A stretch of 64,000 bases of DNA from Anas platyrhynchos (Eukaryota > Chordata > Aves > Anseriformes > Anatidae): the NCBI RefSeq assembly GCF_047663525.1, contig NC_092602.1, forward strand, positions 13,451,501 through 13,515,500, written 5' to 3'. The notes beneath the pieces are model-generated. The model did no database searches and was not told where the DNA came from. It worked only from the letters and a program-made list of their open reading frames with translations. Shown piece after piece: positions 28,301 through 41,015 of this stretch. How positions within the stretch are numbered: the first letter of the stretch is position 1; each line of letters begins with the position of its first letter. A program made the translations under genes and the position numbers.

Positions 28301-31300
28301 ATAAAAGCATTATTTCATATAGTTGGTTATCTTATGACGTTTTTTCTGTGTTGTACAGTAATGCTACTAAATTCATGTTAATGATTGACCTGCCAAAGCT
28401 GCCTGATAAATCTCCTTGGTAAGGAGAACCTCTTCAGTGAGAGAAAATACTTGCTACTTTAGTATAAAAGAATTCTTGAAACCCTGATGCTGTATGAAGA
28501 AACTGAAACACCTCATGTTCCAGGTCAGGAGAGATCTTTGTACCTTTAGATGGCTGACATCTAGAACAATACTTCTGGAATCTGAAATTCTCTGACAAGT
28601 ACTTAAAGAGAAAAGGCTTGGAAGGCTTTGACTTTAACATGGGAGATGTGATATAATAATTAGCCTTTCTAAAGACAGGCGTTTTATATAGAATAGAATA
28701 ATGAAGTTAGGAGGGACCCATGAAGGTGCTTCAGTCCAACTGCCTGACTGCTTCAAGGCTAGCCAGAAGTTAAGGCATATTAGTGAGAGCATTGTCCAAA
28801 TATCTCTTGAACGTGCATGCATGGGGCATCATCCACCTAAGAAGTCTGTTACAATGTTTGACCACCCTCATGGTGAATAATTTTTTCCATAGTAGCCAGT
28901 CCAAAGCTCCCCAAGTGCAGCTTTGTGTTGTTCTCACACGCCCTGTCCTCAGGGAGCAGAGAGCCACGCCTGCCTCTCTGCTTTCCCTCCTCAGGAAGCT
29001 GCAGAGAGCATCCAGGTCACTTCTCAGCCTCCTTTTCTCTGGACTGGATAAAAGAAGTGATTCTAGAGTGTTTTAAAACACATAAGTAGTCATTACACAA
29101 GTAAAGGGTTACTTGTATAACAAAGGTAATGAGTTACTTGGTACAGGCAACCATAAAGATTTACAGTATCGTCAACGTTGCTTCCTTTTATGCCATCCAG
29201 TTGGCTGAGTAATATGGGAGTGCGTTGAGTACAAGGGAGTTAAGTTGCAGTTTGCAGGGACTGCTGTAAATCTAGTATTTGCAGTCCCTCAGATGTGGTT
29301 TTTGTATCAATAATAACTTCGGTACAATTATTTGTCCTGTAATTTCTCTGGACAGATTTTAAAGGAAATGTCCATCATACAGAGAGAGCAGGGAGGCACC
29401 TGCTGCATTCTCAGGGTGGGAATAGGATGGTGTGCAAGACCTCTGCTCTCAGCATGCAGCTACAGCCTCTTGTCTGCTTTATATCAGGTATTTTTTTGGT
29501 GATACTGCTTATACTATGGAGGAGAGGCCTAGGAGAAGGAATACCTTTATGCGAAACTCGATCTTGGTTGAGCCGTGTGCTTGTGAAAAGGTGTGTCACT
29601 TATGTTGAAGAGTTAGTGAATAAGCCGTATACTAGGTAAGTGATGATTTAAGAACATAAAGAACAGAGGTTGACAAGTCAAGTGTCTTTCAAGTGCTGAT
29701 GTTCAAGGTAGGGAGTCCTTAAATCTTTCAACAGATTGCAGTCGGCCAATTTGTCTGTCATTCATGTCATTGCAACCAAATGTGAAAGTGAAATGCATGT
29801 GGAACTGACTGAGGCTGCCTCTAGATATGGCTTAACCAAATGACAGATAAAAAAATCTTACTCTTAAGGCTGACTCAGGTATTTAATGTTTTACTGAGAT
29901 CTGACCAAGGAAGCAGCTGACATGCTGAATCTCTTAACCAATACCATTTTAATTATTTTTAGTTCATTTACCTAAGCACAGGATTTTCTTATAACTAGAA
30001 AAATATTCTTTACACAGTAAATGTAAGCAGGTGTTCTTTTACATAGATGATTAAATCAAACATCTTTGTAGCTCATTAATGTAGCTCATTATTAACTTAG
30101 ACCTGGTAGCTTTTTAACACTAGTCTCTGATATCAGTACAAGTTGGGTGACTTCTTTTGGACACGGACTTCCTCTCATTTTTATTAAGCAAGGCTGTTAA
30201 TTGATTACAGTCCGTACTGACAGATTCTTTAATACTGAGTTCTAGCAATCATCTCCCCAGAATGAGCGAATACCAAAAAGCTTTAGGGATGCATGACATT
30301 ACACGTGAATTGGTGGTCTGGGAGTGCCGTAACATCTTAAGTCTTTTATTTCAGTTGGAGCACTGTGGTTGCTGAGCATAAAAAATCAAATTATTTCTGA
30401 TAAAAAATACCGTTATGGAGCTTTATGGACTCCCTGAATTTGCAGGGGGTGGGGGGAAAAAAGCTGTCCCAAAGTATAAATGTGAACTTTACATAAAGAT
30501 TTGGAGCACTGTTAGTGTTTTGACGCTTAGGCTCTCTGTGAATGTAACTTTATGAGGTAATAGCAGTGTTTTGACATTGGATTAAATTGCAGAATTATCA
30601 TGCAAATAGCATACATCTCATCTAATTTAATAAAACCAGAAACAAAGAGTTTATTGGGTTACAGGATCAGGGTTTGGAAGTGGAGAGTGGGAGTTAGAAG
30701 ATCAAAGGCAGAAGGGCTTGCAAGAAAAATTTTGAAAATTAAAATCATGTATTTTACCTATCACGTGGTTTGTCTTTTATTTGGTGATTATCCATGGACT
30801 GCAGTAGAACACAGTAATTTACTAATTTTGTTCTAATTTGGGTTCAGTGCAGGTCAGTCTGCTCTGCAGAGGGAACTAGAGACCATGAGAACTGGAACTG
30901 CATACTTCTGATGCACATCAGTTCTCTCTTCCTTTGACCAAATTTGAATCCGTTACTGTGGAGAACCACATGTTCTGCTGGTCTGGCTCATGGTTTAGGG
31001 AAGTATGACTCAGGGCATGTGCTGGGCTGGGTGCTTGGGAGATCTGTGAGAGCCGGCATCCGGAGTTGCTGCCTCACTGGCTGCGCTTCTCAGTTATGAG
31101 AGGTTGCGCTTATCAATTATGTAAGGCGTCTGTGTGTAGTGTAACATAATTGTATCTGAATTGGTGTGGAGTGGCAGCTTGAAAGCACCCAAGGGCAAAA
31201 CTAGTACGGAGATGCTGGTAGCATTTTGTTCTTTCGTTTGATCTTTGCATCATTAAATCACACGCTAGAAAGTCATGGACACCCCTCTTTGTATTTCTTT

Positions 31301-34300
31301 GTGAGGTTTTCATTTACTGTCTCAGTTATGGTGTAACTGGGTATTATTTTACATTCACGTAGGACTCACTGTGAAGTAAGTATCTTTAGGCTGTGAGAGA
31401 GGTGTTATATATAAAGATGTAAAATTGTATTCTAATACTTTCTTATGACGGGGAATGAGAACTATAAAATTGCATATAGCCTGGTTCTGTCCTGAAGGTT
31501 TTTGCAGAGGAGTACTGCATTAGCATTCACAGTTTTATGGTAGTCAGGTGACTTTTTGACCTCTCTGCTTATTTGTTTTCAGATTACAGTCCTCAGAAGA
31601 GAAAAACTTACTTCTTGTCAGATTATCGATAAAAAGATAAAAATGTGTATGCAGGAGCAATGTGGAAGGAACCTTCCTTGTTTCAGAACAGTATCGTGAG
31701 TTTTATTTCATAGATTTGTTTTGCTGTCTTTTGCAGTGCAAAGGAAATGAAGATGGAGAAACAGTTATTGTTGAAAAAGACCATTTTATGGATGACTTCT
31801 TCCAACAGGTGTTTTTTGTAATCTTTATGTACTCTTCATTATACATTCTGCATTTCTCAGTTATTTTTGCTATTAGCGTAATTTTGAAAGTAAGCCATCT
31901 CATGGGCACCTCTTATCACGTATTTCTTGCTTCAATAAATATCATGTTCCTATTCCATACAATGTAGCAAACTACGGGGAAGATTCTGTTTTAACAAATA
32001 ATTGAAGACATTGGAGTTTGATTTCTTGTGTGCCCCCCTGCTATGTTTTCCTGTCACATAAAAGTTCATCATGGTACATAAAAGTATGCATATGATTTTT
32101 TGGTTTTGTTTGTTTTTAAAGAAAAAAAGTAAGTTATTTAAATGTTCACAGATAACTACTTGTTGTGGTTTAACCCAGCTGGCAGCTAAACACCACACAG
32201 TCATTTGCTCACCCACCCCCCTCCCTCTCTGGGATGGGGGAGAGAAACGGAAAAGTAAAGCCTGTGATTTGAGATAAAGACAGTCTATTAAGACAGGAAA
32301 ATAATAATAAAAATAATGATGATAATAGTAGTACTACTAATAATGTGCACAAAACAAGTGATGCACAATGCAATTGCTCACCACCTGCTGACCGATGCCC
32401 AGCCTATTCCCGAGCAGCCGGCCCCCCACCCCAGCTAGCCACCCCTATGTATTGTTTAGCATGATGTCAGATGGTATGGAATACCCCTGTGGCCAGTTTG
32501 GGTCAGCTGTCCTGGGTCTGTCCCCTCCCAGCTCTTGCTGGTGGCCAGTCTGCCCGCTGGCAGGACAGAGCGAGAAGCTGAAAAGTCCTTGGCTTGGTGT
32601 AAGCACTGCTCTGCAACAATTAAAACATCAGCATGTTATCAGCACTCTCCTCATCCTAATCCAGAACATAGCCCCCAGCAGCTGCTAGGAGGAAAATTAA
32701 CTCTGTCCTAACTGAAACCAGGACACTACTGAGTGTCTGAGATTGATATGCTGAGATTTCTGTCAAATATTGTCTAGTCTTGCAATTAAATATTTTGATT
32801 TTCATTACCAAAGACGCATTAAAAAAAAAAAGCCTTCAAATACCATATTTTAATTCTTTCATTGCCACATTTATCTTTTAGGTTGAGGAACTTAGAAATA
32901 ATATAGCAAAAATAGCACACAATGTGGAAGAAGTAAAAAAGCAGCACAGCATTATCCTGTCAGCACCAAATCCTGAAGGAAGTGAGTATCGCTTTTTTAG
33001 ATTTCAAGTATACATGACTAGATTTTCTGAAATCAATTTTGTTTTGTTTAGTTAAGTTTTACTCTGACAGATAGCTGTTCTCAACCCTTCTTACTTTAAG
33101 GCATGCCTAAGTTTGTGCGCAGGGTATAATGAACAGGGAAGAAAAGACTCAGTGTCATTTTAGCAGAATGTCTCAACAGTAACCTCTTTTTTTGTTCTTA
33201 CTGATGAAAACCAAACTGTGGTTGTTAATTCTTTTTTTTTTTTTTTTCCTTCCTGTATCTTCTTCATCTGTTTGTAGGTGGGCATGTGTGTGTCTTATTG
33301 ACAGTGATTTTGCTAACTGATTCTATATGACTTAAAAAGCAATGACCCTCAGGTTAATAAGGGTTAGTAATTGATCTGATTGAGAGCAATTTTTATCACA
33401 ACCACAGAAATGCATTTGAATTGTGTGGGGACATGATATTGCTCTTGTGAATCTGGTGTCTTCAGGAACTCCAATAACAGATCTAGTTAAGTGCTTCATG
33501 AATATGCGTAGTATTTTTCAGAAAATATAGGTAGTGTGTGATACAATTACGTTTTTTTAAAAGTTAAAAGCAATGAGTCCATGATAAACTACAGGACTGT
33601 CACTTGAAAGACTTAACTGAATTTCTTCCTTATGACCAACAAAGAAATATTACCATGAAATTATGTTAAGAAAAGGCACAAAATATTTTACCTGGTTTAG
33701 GTGGTGATTTGGGAATAACATTTCCCAGGGCCTGTTACAAGAGATAGGAATCTGGTAGTAAGATTTAAAATACCTGGGAATATCATAAGCTTCTCAGTAT
33801 GATTATGCTATATTGCAGGGTTGAGTTATACGTGATCCATGGCTTGCTTGAGCTACGTTGGTAGTTCAGTGTTCAAGGTGATGTATTTAATGATGTCAAC
33901 AATGCAATTTTTCTGTTGCTAATTTCAAAAAACATTTTTAATGTGAAGATCTATTTTTGACAAGACCTGAAGAAAGATTGCAGTGGTACAGTCTCCACCA
34001 ATACAATTGCTGGATCTGGATTTTATGGTTCCCTTCTAAGTCACTTCAGTGGGCAACATCAGCTTTGCTCCAAATGCTGATAGTTGCCCCTGCACAAACA
34101 GGTGCTGCAGTGACCTTTCAGTGGCCACCACATTCTGCTGAGAGAAAGGAGTACAGGCAGCTGTAAACTAGTAAAGCAGGATGAATGTCACCAGGGAATT
34201 GAGATTAAAGAATATGATAAAAGGATCAGAGAGGTACCAAAGCAATAAGTGTTGTATCACAGAGTAGTTTATGATTTCTTTTTTTTTTCTTCCCAAATAG

Positions 34301-37300
34301 AATGGAAGAAAGTTAAGAACTTTCAGTTAAGAACTTAAGTCACTTACTAATTAACTGTGTTTCCCCTGGTCGTATATAGTGTCCAGAAATGATGACTTGA
34401 ATGTCTTTTGAGAAGGCAACTCACTGATTTGTTATCAAACATCAACAGTACTGGTTTTATTTTTTTTAAGGAACAAAAGAAGAACTCGAAGAATTAAATG
34501 AGGAAATAAAGAAGATCGCTAATAAAATCCGAGCCAGGTTAAAGGGTAAGTTGAGGGGAGAAATAAAACTGCTATCACTCATAACATATTCAGGATGTTA
34601 GTGGTGTTAGAGTTAATGGCCTTCTAAAACTTAACTCTATTATGTATGTATAAATTACCTTGTACAACTCCTGCCAGGTAGTTCCTAAATTTTAAGAAAA
34701 TCTTAAGAAAATTTAGTGTATTTATTCATTCATTAAGCCTTGAATACAAAATGTTCAACTTTTTGCACTAGTGTTTATACAGATCTGGTTTTTTGTCTAC
34801 TTACATAATTTGGAATTCCGTAACTCAACTCCTTTCATTCAGGCTAAGTAATTTTGCTATGGGTTTTCCCTGCAGTAGTGCCCTGTTCAGTATGCATTTT
34901 GAAATACATTGACAGTTTGAGTATTACTCATTACACTTAGTGTGCGTTTTTGTTGTGTTAGTCTTCCATAAGCACCAGGGTGTGTTTACCTGTTATGTTT
35001 TTATCACTTAAAATTTAAGAGCAGTCCTATTTTGTTAGACCTTTTGAACTGCTCCTAGAGTAATAGATGTTAGTGTGACTCTTAATAGTATTGAAGTAGC
35101 TACTGTTTTAAGATCTATACACAATAGAATTATAGAACCTATTTAAAACATATATGGATTTCACTGCCCCCACACTACACACACATGCATATGGAAGAAA
35201 AGTTAAATGTCTTTGTGGGGAGCCTTGTACATGAGAAAAGTAATAATTAGTAGTATTTACCAAATAACTTTGAGGTGCGGTATTATTAAATTTGCTATAT
35301 CAAATGTTGACTCAATATTCTTGTATTTGCTATTAGCTATTGAACAAACTTTTGATCAGGGTGAAAATGCTAATCGGACATCAGTGGATCTCAGGATAAG
35401 AAAAACACAGGTATGACAATTTAAGAAATGTAAAGAACATAAAAGGATGCTATTATATCAGTGAATGAGTTGCACTTTTTGGAAATAATTCAGGACCCCA
35501 TGTTCTGTTCTGTTGACACTTAAATACAGTTTTCAGTTGTTGTGCAGTCATATTTGCTGTACTAAGAATAAAATAAACTTTTTGCACATTTTTAAATCCT
35601 GTAAAAACAGCACTCTGTATTAGCTCACAAGTTTGTGGAGGTCATGACAGAATACAACGAGACCCAATCTCTTTTTCGAGAACGCAGCAAAGGTCGGATA
35701 CAGAGACAATTAGAGATAAGTAAGTGACCTGAATACACTTCTTTTTTAAAATAAATAAATTTTAAATGTATTGTTATACCTCCATTGTTTCTTATTACTT
35801 AAAGTTAGTACAAAACATCATGCATCTTGGACACCACCTTTAAGCATGTGAATGGGAGGGGAAAGAATTCTCAGATGGCATTAAGTCTTTGCTACTACTC
35901 TTCGTAATAACTGTAAAAAATAGAGAAAACTAAATAATATAAAAGTTTTTATATTGCAAATTATTAAATATCCTTTGTTTCATTTTTTCATGTCCTGAAA
36001 CTGCAGAAGAAACATTAAGCTTGCGTGCAGAAGCTGTTGTAGAGATACTGAATGTGTTCTGTTGTGTTGCTAAAAGCCATTTCCAAATTAACATGCTAAT
36101 AACGGCGTCATCTCTTTTTATGCTATTCTGTTTGTGTCAATAAGAACATTTTTTTGTAAGTTCAGCTACCATAACATCAGTGCTACCTTTAGTTATACTC
36201 TAATAATTTGTTGAATGACTTGCATTGCCTTATTTCATTGTTGATTATGAGGAATATTCAGAAAGGCACCTAACTACTCAGAAGTACAGTGCCTACTTCA
36301 GAAAGTGTCTAAAACACCAATAATACCTTGTACCTAATGTTGGCCTTTTTAATGCAACTTGTAAAAGCAAATAAATATTTTTTATATGAAAAATGCAAAC
36401 AGAAGAGTTAGCAGTTAGTTTGCTTTTCATGTGCTTCTTTTCTTTTTCATTAGTTTCCCATACTTAGTATGGTTCAATTCAGCATTTCAGCATAGTTTAT
36501 TTGGCAAGTTAATTTCTTCACTCATGCTCCTGTGGGAAGGGACCCTAATATCTCAGGACATGATTCTTTTAAATTAATGTTATGACCTAATTTGATTCTT
36601 TAGCTTTTCCTCAGCGGTAAAAATTTTAAAGCCGGTTTTGCAGCATTCTTGGGTATTAATATCACAAGGTAGTATTAAAATTAATTTTCATCTGATAGGA
36701 CGGAATTATATAAGCCATTTCTAATCCCTGCTCTTCCCATGTAAAATAAGTTGAATGTCTGTATATGATGTGTACAATACAAATAGCTTGAATATGCTCT
36801 GTAACTTTTGTCTTTAATGCAAAAGACATTTGCATTTGTTTTACCACTGTGATAGGATTCAGTTTGCTTAAACATGCAATAATAAACTGCATACATTGTT
36901 AGGTGTGTTACGAAAAGTAGAAGTGAGGATACTCCGTGGGTAATCATCTCCTCTGTGGGGAATTTGAATGTAATCCTATGTTAGCTGTTAAAGACTGATT
37001 TACATAAAGACTTACATATGGTTTACATAAAGACTAGATCCATCACTGTCATTGGTAGGAGGGAGGAAGCAAATTAGGTTCCAATGTGACATGATTGAAT
37101 GGGTAAATATTGAGTGTTACATTTGTATCTTCAGTTCTTCCTCTGGAGAACACTCAACAGGGTTCATACGTATATTGTAAATGTTTCTGATCAAGCTTTT
37201 CAACATGACCAAAAGAAAAAACCCACAGGAAATCTTCATACTAGTTCTGAATCTAGCATAGTTGTTTTCTTTCTACTTGACGTTTTTCTTTTTTTCATAT

Positions 37301-40300
37301 GCAAAATGGTACTTGGTAATGGCTAAACACTACATTGTTTTATCTTGAAAAATGTGCAATACAAGAATTTTCTTTGAGTTGTTATTCTTCTATAAAATTA
37401 AGTTTAATAATAAGTGATGTTATATAAAATATTTTATTTTTATTCTAGCTGGAAAGACCACCACTGATGAGGAACTGGAGGAAATGTTAGAGAGTGGCAA
37501 TCCTTCAATTTTCACATCTGATGTATGTATTTCTGGTCCAGTTAAGCCTGTCATCTGTTCTGTTTCTTCTGCTATTTAGAAGTTTGTCAACACTTATTTG
37601 TGTCTGTATTTTTTTGTTCTTCCAAAGATTATATCAGACTCCCAAATAACTAGGCAAGCTCTGAATGAAATTGAGTCCCGACACAAGGATATTATGAAAC
37701 TGGAATCTAGCATACGAGAGTTACATGAAATGTTTATGGACATGGCTATGTTTGTTGAGACTCAGGTAAACAAACTAATTCAAATACATATACATAAGTG
37801 GGATTTTTTTCTTTTCTTACTCTTTGAAATATAAGGAAACAATTGCTTGTAATCAAATAATACAGGTTTGTTTCTTAGTGTTTTTTGACTGATTAGAATA
37901 TATGAAAGTTAACTGCTGAAGGTTTTTGTATTTTAGACAAATTTACAGTCCAGAATGTACTAATAGTATGTCCTATGGATTGCTGAGCATAGGCACTTTT
38001 CAGTCTCTATATTTAAGTATTTTCTTCAACGTATTTGTATTGCAGTATGTTTGAATGTTTTGTGCATGCTTGAGTAAGAACAACTCTGTCCTGGAGTGAT
38101 GGCTAGTGTCTTGGAAACTTACTATATTCATAGACATGTTAAAGGACTGATGTGGTAGAATAAAATGTAGATTTATACAATTTGCGTATAATACAAATGT
38201 ATGATTCCTGTTTTAACAAGCGTGAATGTAAACAGATTGACAAGACGTTCAAGTTGTCTCATGTTGTTTATCCTGAGGTGCATATAGTTTGTTCTGTCTG
38301 TAGTCTTTGCTACTTAATACCAATTAAGAGAAGTTAAAAGTATTTTACTTAGCTCTTAAATTCTTTGAGTTCTGCAGGAGAGTGAAAGGAATAATGTTCA
38401 GGGGAGAAGCTTTCCTGAAAAGGACTTTTTTTTAATTGGGTTTTGTGCTAAAGTTGTATGTTGCTTTGATATTAGATCTATCGGCAAGGCAAACTGGTAG
38501 TAGTTTCCTAATGAATTAGAAATGAATAAAAATATTTGTGCATCATTATTTAATGCTTTGCTGTTTACTGCTGCTGATTATTTCTTCTGATGGACAGAAA
38601 CACAGGTAATAGAGATTTACTGTAACTTTTCACCAATCTTCCATTTCATTACCAAATTTCATTCATCATAATTTGAATTTGGTTATGTGTTGACGTTCTA
38701 AACATTCAACTCAGCTTTGCTTCCTGAACTGTATGGATTTTTTAGGTAACTGTTAAACCTTGTGTTAAAGTAGTCAACATCTTTGCCCACTTCCAGGCAC
38801 ATCAGAGGTTTCTGACCTTTTAGTATGTCAGTTTTAGACTGCCTGTTAAAACATACCTCTCATTCAAAGGTATGTTTTCAGATGTTCAATGTTTGTTCAT
38901 TCAAAATGGAGAAAGATGCCTACCCTGCCCTTGAATGTTCCTTGTTTGTTTAGAACTTTATGCCCTTGCTTCTCATTCCCTTTTACCCGTGACACATTCC
39001 CTTTTCCTCGTGGCAGAAAAAAAGTTCATTGCTACTATGCGAATTACTTCTTAAAATATTCATTGATATTCTGTAGCCTTTTTCAGATTCACTAAACAAA
39101 GATCCATGGATGCCAATGATTATTTTTTCTTTAACACTTCATTTTAAGGGTGAAATGATCAACAACATAGAAAAGAACGTGATGAATGCATCAGATTATG
39201 TGGAGCATGCTAAGGAAGAGACAAAAAAGGCAGTTAAATATCAAAGCAAAGCACGAAGGGTATGGTCTGTCTTCATAATTGCGCTAATGAGCATGTTAAC
39301 TTGAAATGTATGGATCGAAACATTGACTTTTAAAAACTGAAAATGCAAGTTTTAATGTGATATTAAAATAATAATGCCTTGTTTTTAACAGAAAATATGG
39401 ATAATTATCCTTGTGTCATTGGTGTTGATTGCCATAATTGGTCTAATTATTGGTTTGTCTGTTGGTATTCGGTGATGCTTGGATAACCTCAGCATGCATG
39501 AATTCCTGCCAGTGCGGCAGTAAGTAACTAATCATCTAATTTTGCTATTGTTCTGCTCTGAGAAACTCTTTGGACTACTAATCCTTACTATGTGTGCAGT
39601 TGGTACTGTGGCAGTGAGGTGACTAGGTGGATCCTCCTCTGTCTCTTCATTCTGCAAAAGTTCTATGCATGAGAATATTGAAAACTGTGACATCTAGTGG
39701 TATTTTTTTTTAATTTATCGTAAGACCTGTAAACAAAAAATGAAATGAGATAACCCAGCTTATTGTCTCAGTCCTTTGCTTTTTTTTTTTTATATAAAGT
39801 TAACGTCAGCAAACAGCCTGCGCTAAGATACAGATTTCTATTTGGAATTTTGTCAAATGTAGTTTTCTACGGCTTTCAGCAGAGCTAAATTAGGTGTCTA
39901 CAAACATAAAGCTGGCTATTTTGCCTTGCAGAATATACATAAATTTCTTATTTTAAAGCTCTTTTACCAAATAAAACATTGCATTACAATGTTTTGGTTA
40001 GACCAAATGAAACCATGTGATGATACATTTGTAAGAGGAATTCTGCAAATATTCCAAACTAAATTTGAGAAATCTTTCAATTTTCAGAATTTTGCTGTAC
40101 TAATCTGCCATTTCTTGTCAAATTGACTTCTAGCCAGGCTAAGCAGATAATAGCACTTGACTTTTCTGGGACCAGTAGACACCCAACATTTTACATGTAG
40201 GATCTCCAAAATATATATGAAGCTCTATGAGATAGTATGTCATTTCAGACCACTAATCATTAGTTTGGTTGTCTGTACTAACACATTTTTAATATTAACA

Positions 40301-41015
40301 TTTAAGTTTTTACTTCTGATGTTATAGTTTCTTCTCACATTTGGTTTATGGGCAGACAACATGCTTTACTTTCTATCATTGCTGATAGAAATACCTGACC
40401 TGCTGTCAGACCTTGATGCATCTACATAGAATCCAGTTGTGTGGGTTTTTTGTGCAGATCTTCTGAGCTACTAGCTATACAAGGTTTTTACTGACATTCT
40501 CCTGAATTTGAGAACATTTGAGAACGGAGTGCAATTGTAGAGGTTTGAGCAGACTACAAATATTTATTCAAGGATTGGATTTATTGCAGTTAGCAATGTT
40601 ATTATTTTTAGGCTTGACCTTAATAAGTAAATGTTTGTTATTGCTGCTATTTCTATATGTAGTAATATTTATGGAAGTTTCCTATGGGTAGTAACAACTA
40701 TAAAGAAAAATAATTGTTATACAAATAGCTACAGCTAGTGACTATGGTTACATATGTTAGAAAAGAATGGATAACAATAGAAAATCACAGTAGTAAGTTT
40801 TTATTTAGAGGGATAATTCAAACATTTAGAATAGATACCAGTGTAATTGATCTTCTGTGGGTATGCATGTATTTAAAAAGTTCTTTATCTGACAAGGTAC
40901 ATCAATCTAAACTTTTCCTTTTTTTTTTTTCTTTCAGAAATTGATATTCATTATTATATGTGTAACTGTATTACTTCTGATACTTGGAATTATCCTAGCA
41001 ACAACACTATCATAG
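25365..41015 (+). CDS. STX2: STX2, syntaxin-2 / epimorphin (complete, alternative last exons)
   Basis: Plasma-membrane Qa-SNARE that pairs with SNAP-23/25 and VAMP in exocytosis and cytokinesis; an extracellular form is known as epimorphin. Common exons are 25365-25394, 31737-31808, 32882-32981, 34471-34545, 35337-35410, 35611-35719, 37449-37522, 37628-37765 and 39149-39259. These are followed by either 39392-39475 or 40938-41015. All junctions are GT-AG and the phases agree. The products are 288 and 286 residues, the family size. Residues about 28-150 form the Habc three-helix domain and about 190-252 the SNARE motif, with the zero-layer Gln at 224 (FVETQ). KYQSKARR is the basic juxtamembrane stretch, and then comes one tail anchor. 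The strand and position next to divergent RAN match other amniotes. STX1 and STX3 are less likely because exon 1, [17 protein letters not shown] and the two tails match STX2. Confidence 0.97.
25395..31736 (+). other. STX2: STX2 intron 1
   Basis: A 6.3-kb first intron. The start is CpG-rich; the rest is AT-rich with a poly-A tract near 27442 and the CR1 fragment at 28.69 kb. No other gene seen. Confidence 0.8.
28688..29056 (-). mobile_element. CR1 LINE 3' fragment in STX2 intron 1
   Basis: Reads, in reverse orientation, like the CR1 3' end: TAGAATAGAATAAT, CAGTCCAACTGCCTGACTGC, CATTGTCCAAATATCTCTTG, AGCCTCCTTTTCTCTGGACT. The ORF2 remnant is broken by stops and frameshifts. Confidence 0.85.
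31737..31808 (+). CDS. STX2: STX2 exon 2
   Basis: Codes residues 11-34, [17 protein letters not shown] and MDDFFQQ. The acceptor is TTTTGCAG and the donor GTGTTT, a weak but usable site. This is the acidic linker before Habc. Confidence 0.95.
32161..32725 (-). mobile_element. Solo LTR of an avian endogenous retrovirus in STX2 intron 2
   Basis: A 565-bp block starts TGTTGTGGTTTAACCC and ends AACCAGGACA on the plus strand, so it has the TG...CA ends of an LTR. It is flanked by the 5-bp direct duplication CTACT (32156-32160 and 32726-32730). Read on the minus strand it begins TGTCCTGGTTTCAG and ends GGGTTAAACC..., an LTR type I recognise from many birds, so the element is antisense to STX2. There is no internal region; it is a recombined single LTR. 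A 5-bp duplication suits an ERVL-like integrase, but the family is not certain. Confidence 0.88.
32882..32981 (+). CDS. STX2: STX2 exon 3, Habc helix A
   Basis: Codes residues 35-67 plus one base: [20 protein letters not shown] then [12 protein letters not shown]. The acceptor is TTTTAG and the donor GTGAGT. A solo LTR ends 156 bases upstream. Confidence 0.95.
34471..34545 (+). CDS. STX2: STX2 exon 4, Habc helix B start
   Basis: Codes residues 68-92 plus one base, [20 protein letters not shown] followed by RARLK. The split codon with exon 3 gives Arg68, where the human protein has Lys. Confidence 0.94.
35337..35410 (+). CDS. STX2: STX2 exon 5, Habc
   Basis: Codes residues 93-117, [20 protein letters not shown] then IRKTQ. 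The acceptor is CTATTAG, the donor GTATGA. Confidence 0.95.
35611..35719 (+). CDS. STX2: STX2 exon 6, Habc helix C
   Basis: Codes residues 118-153 plus one base, including [19 protein letters not shown] and [15 protein letters not shown]. It is preceded by AAAACAG and followed by GTAAGT. Confidence 0.96.
37449..37522 (+). CDS. STX2: STX2 exon 7, linker
   Basis: Codes residues 154-178, [20 protein letters not shown] then IFTSD, the linker between Habc and the SNARE motif. Confidence 0.96.
37628..37765 (+). CDS. STX2: STX2 exon 8, first half of SNARE motif
   Basis: Codes residues 179-224 in phase 0, from [20 protein letters not shown] to [12 protein letters not shown]. The final Gln is the zero-layer residue that defines Q-SNAREs. 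Confidence 0.97.
39149..39259 (+). CDS. STX2: STX2 exon 9, second half of SNARE motif
   Basis: Codes residues 225-261, [20 protein letters not shown] then [17 protein letters not shown], phase 0. It ends in the basic stretch beside the membrane and splices to either of two anchor exons. Confidence 0.96.
39392..39475 (+). CDS. STX2: STX2 alternative last exon, anchor type 1
   Basis: Codes [20 protein letters not shown] then GLSVGIR and TGA, a 22-residue hydrophobic tail anchor. It matches the human form ending IIGLSVGK. An AATAAA at 39970-39975 could end this transcript before the second anchor exon. Confidence 0.93.
   Translation, partial: KIWIIILVSLVLIAIIGLIIGLSVGIR
40938..41015 (+). CDS. 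STX2: STX2 alternative last exon, anchor type 2
   Basis: After a strong T-rich tract and TTTCAG, this codes [20 protein letters not shown] then ATTLS and TAG. It matches the other human STX2 tail, which ends [10 protein letters not shown]. Using it means skipping 39392-39475. Confidence 0.93.
   Translation, partial: KLIFIIICVTVLLLILGIILATTLS

Noticed and set aside
28783-29076. 97-codon plus-strand frame
   Set aside because: Lies inside the CR1 fragment in antisense and is a repeat artefact.
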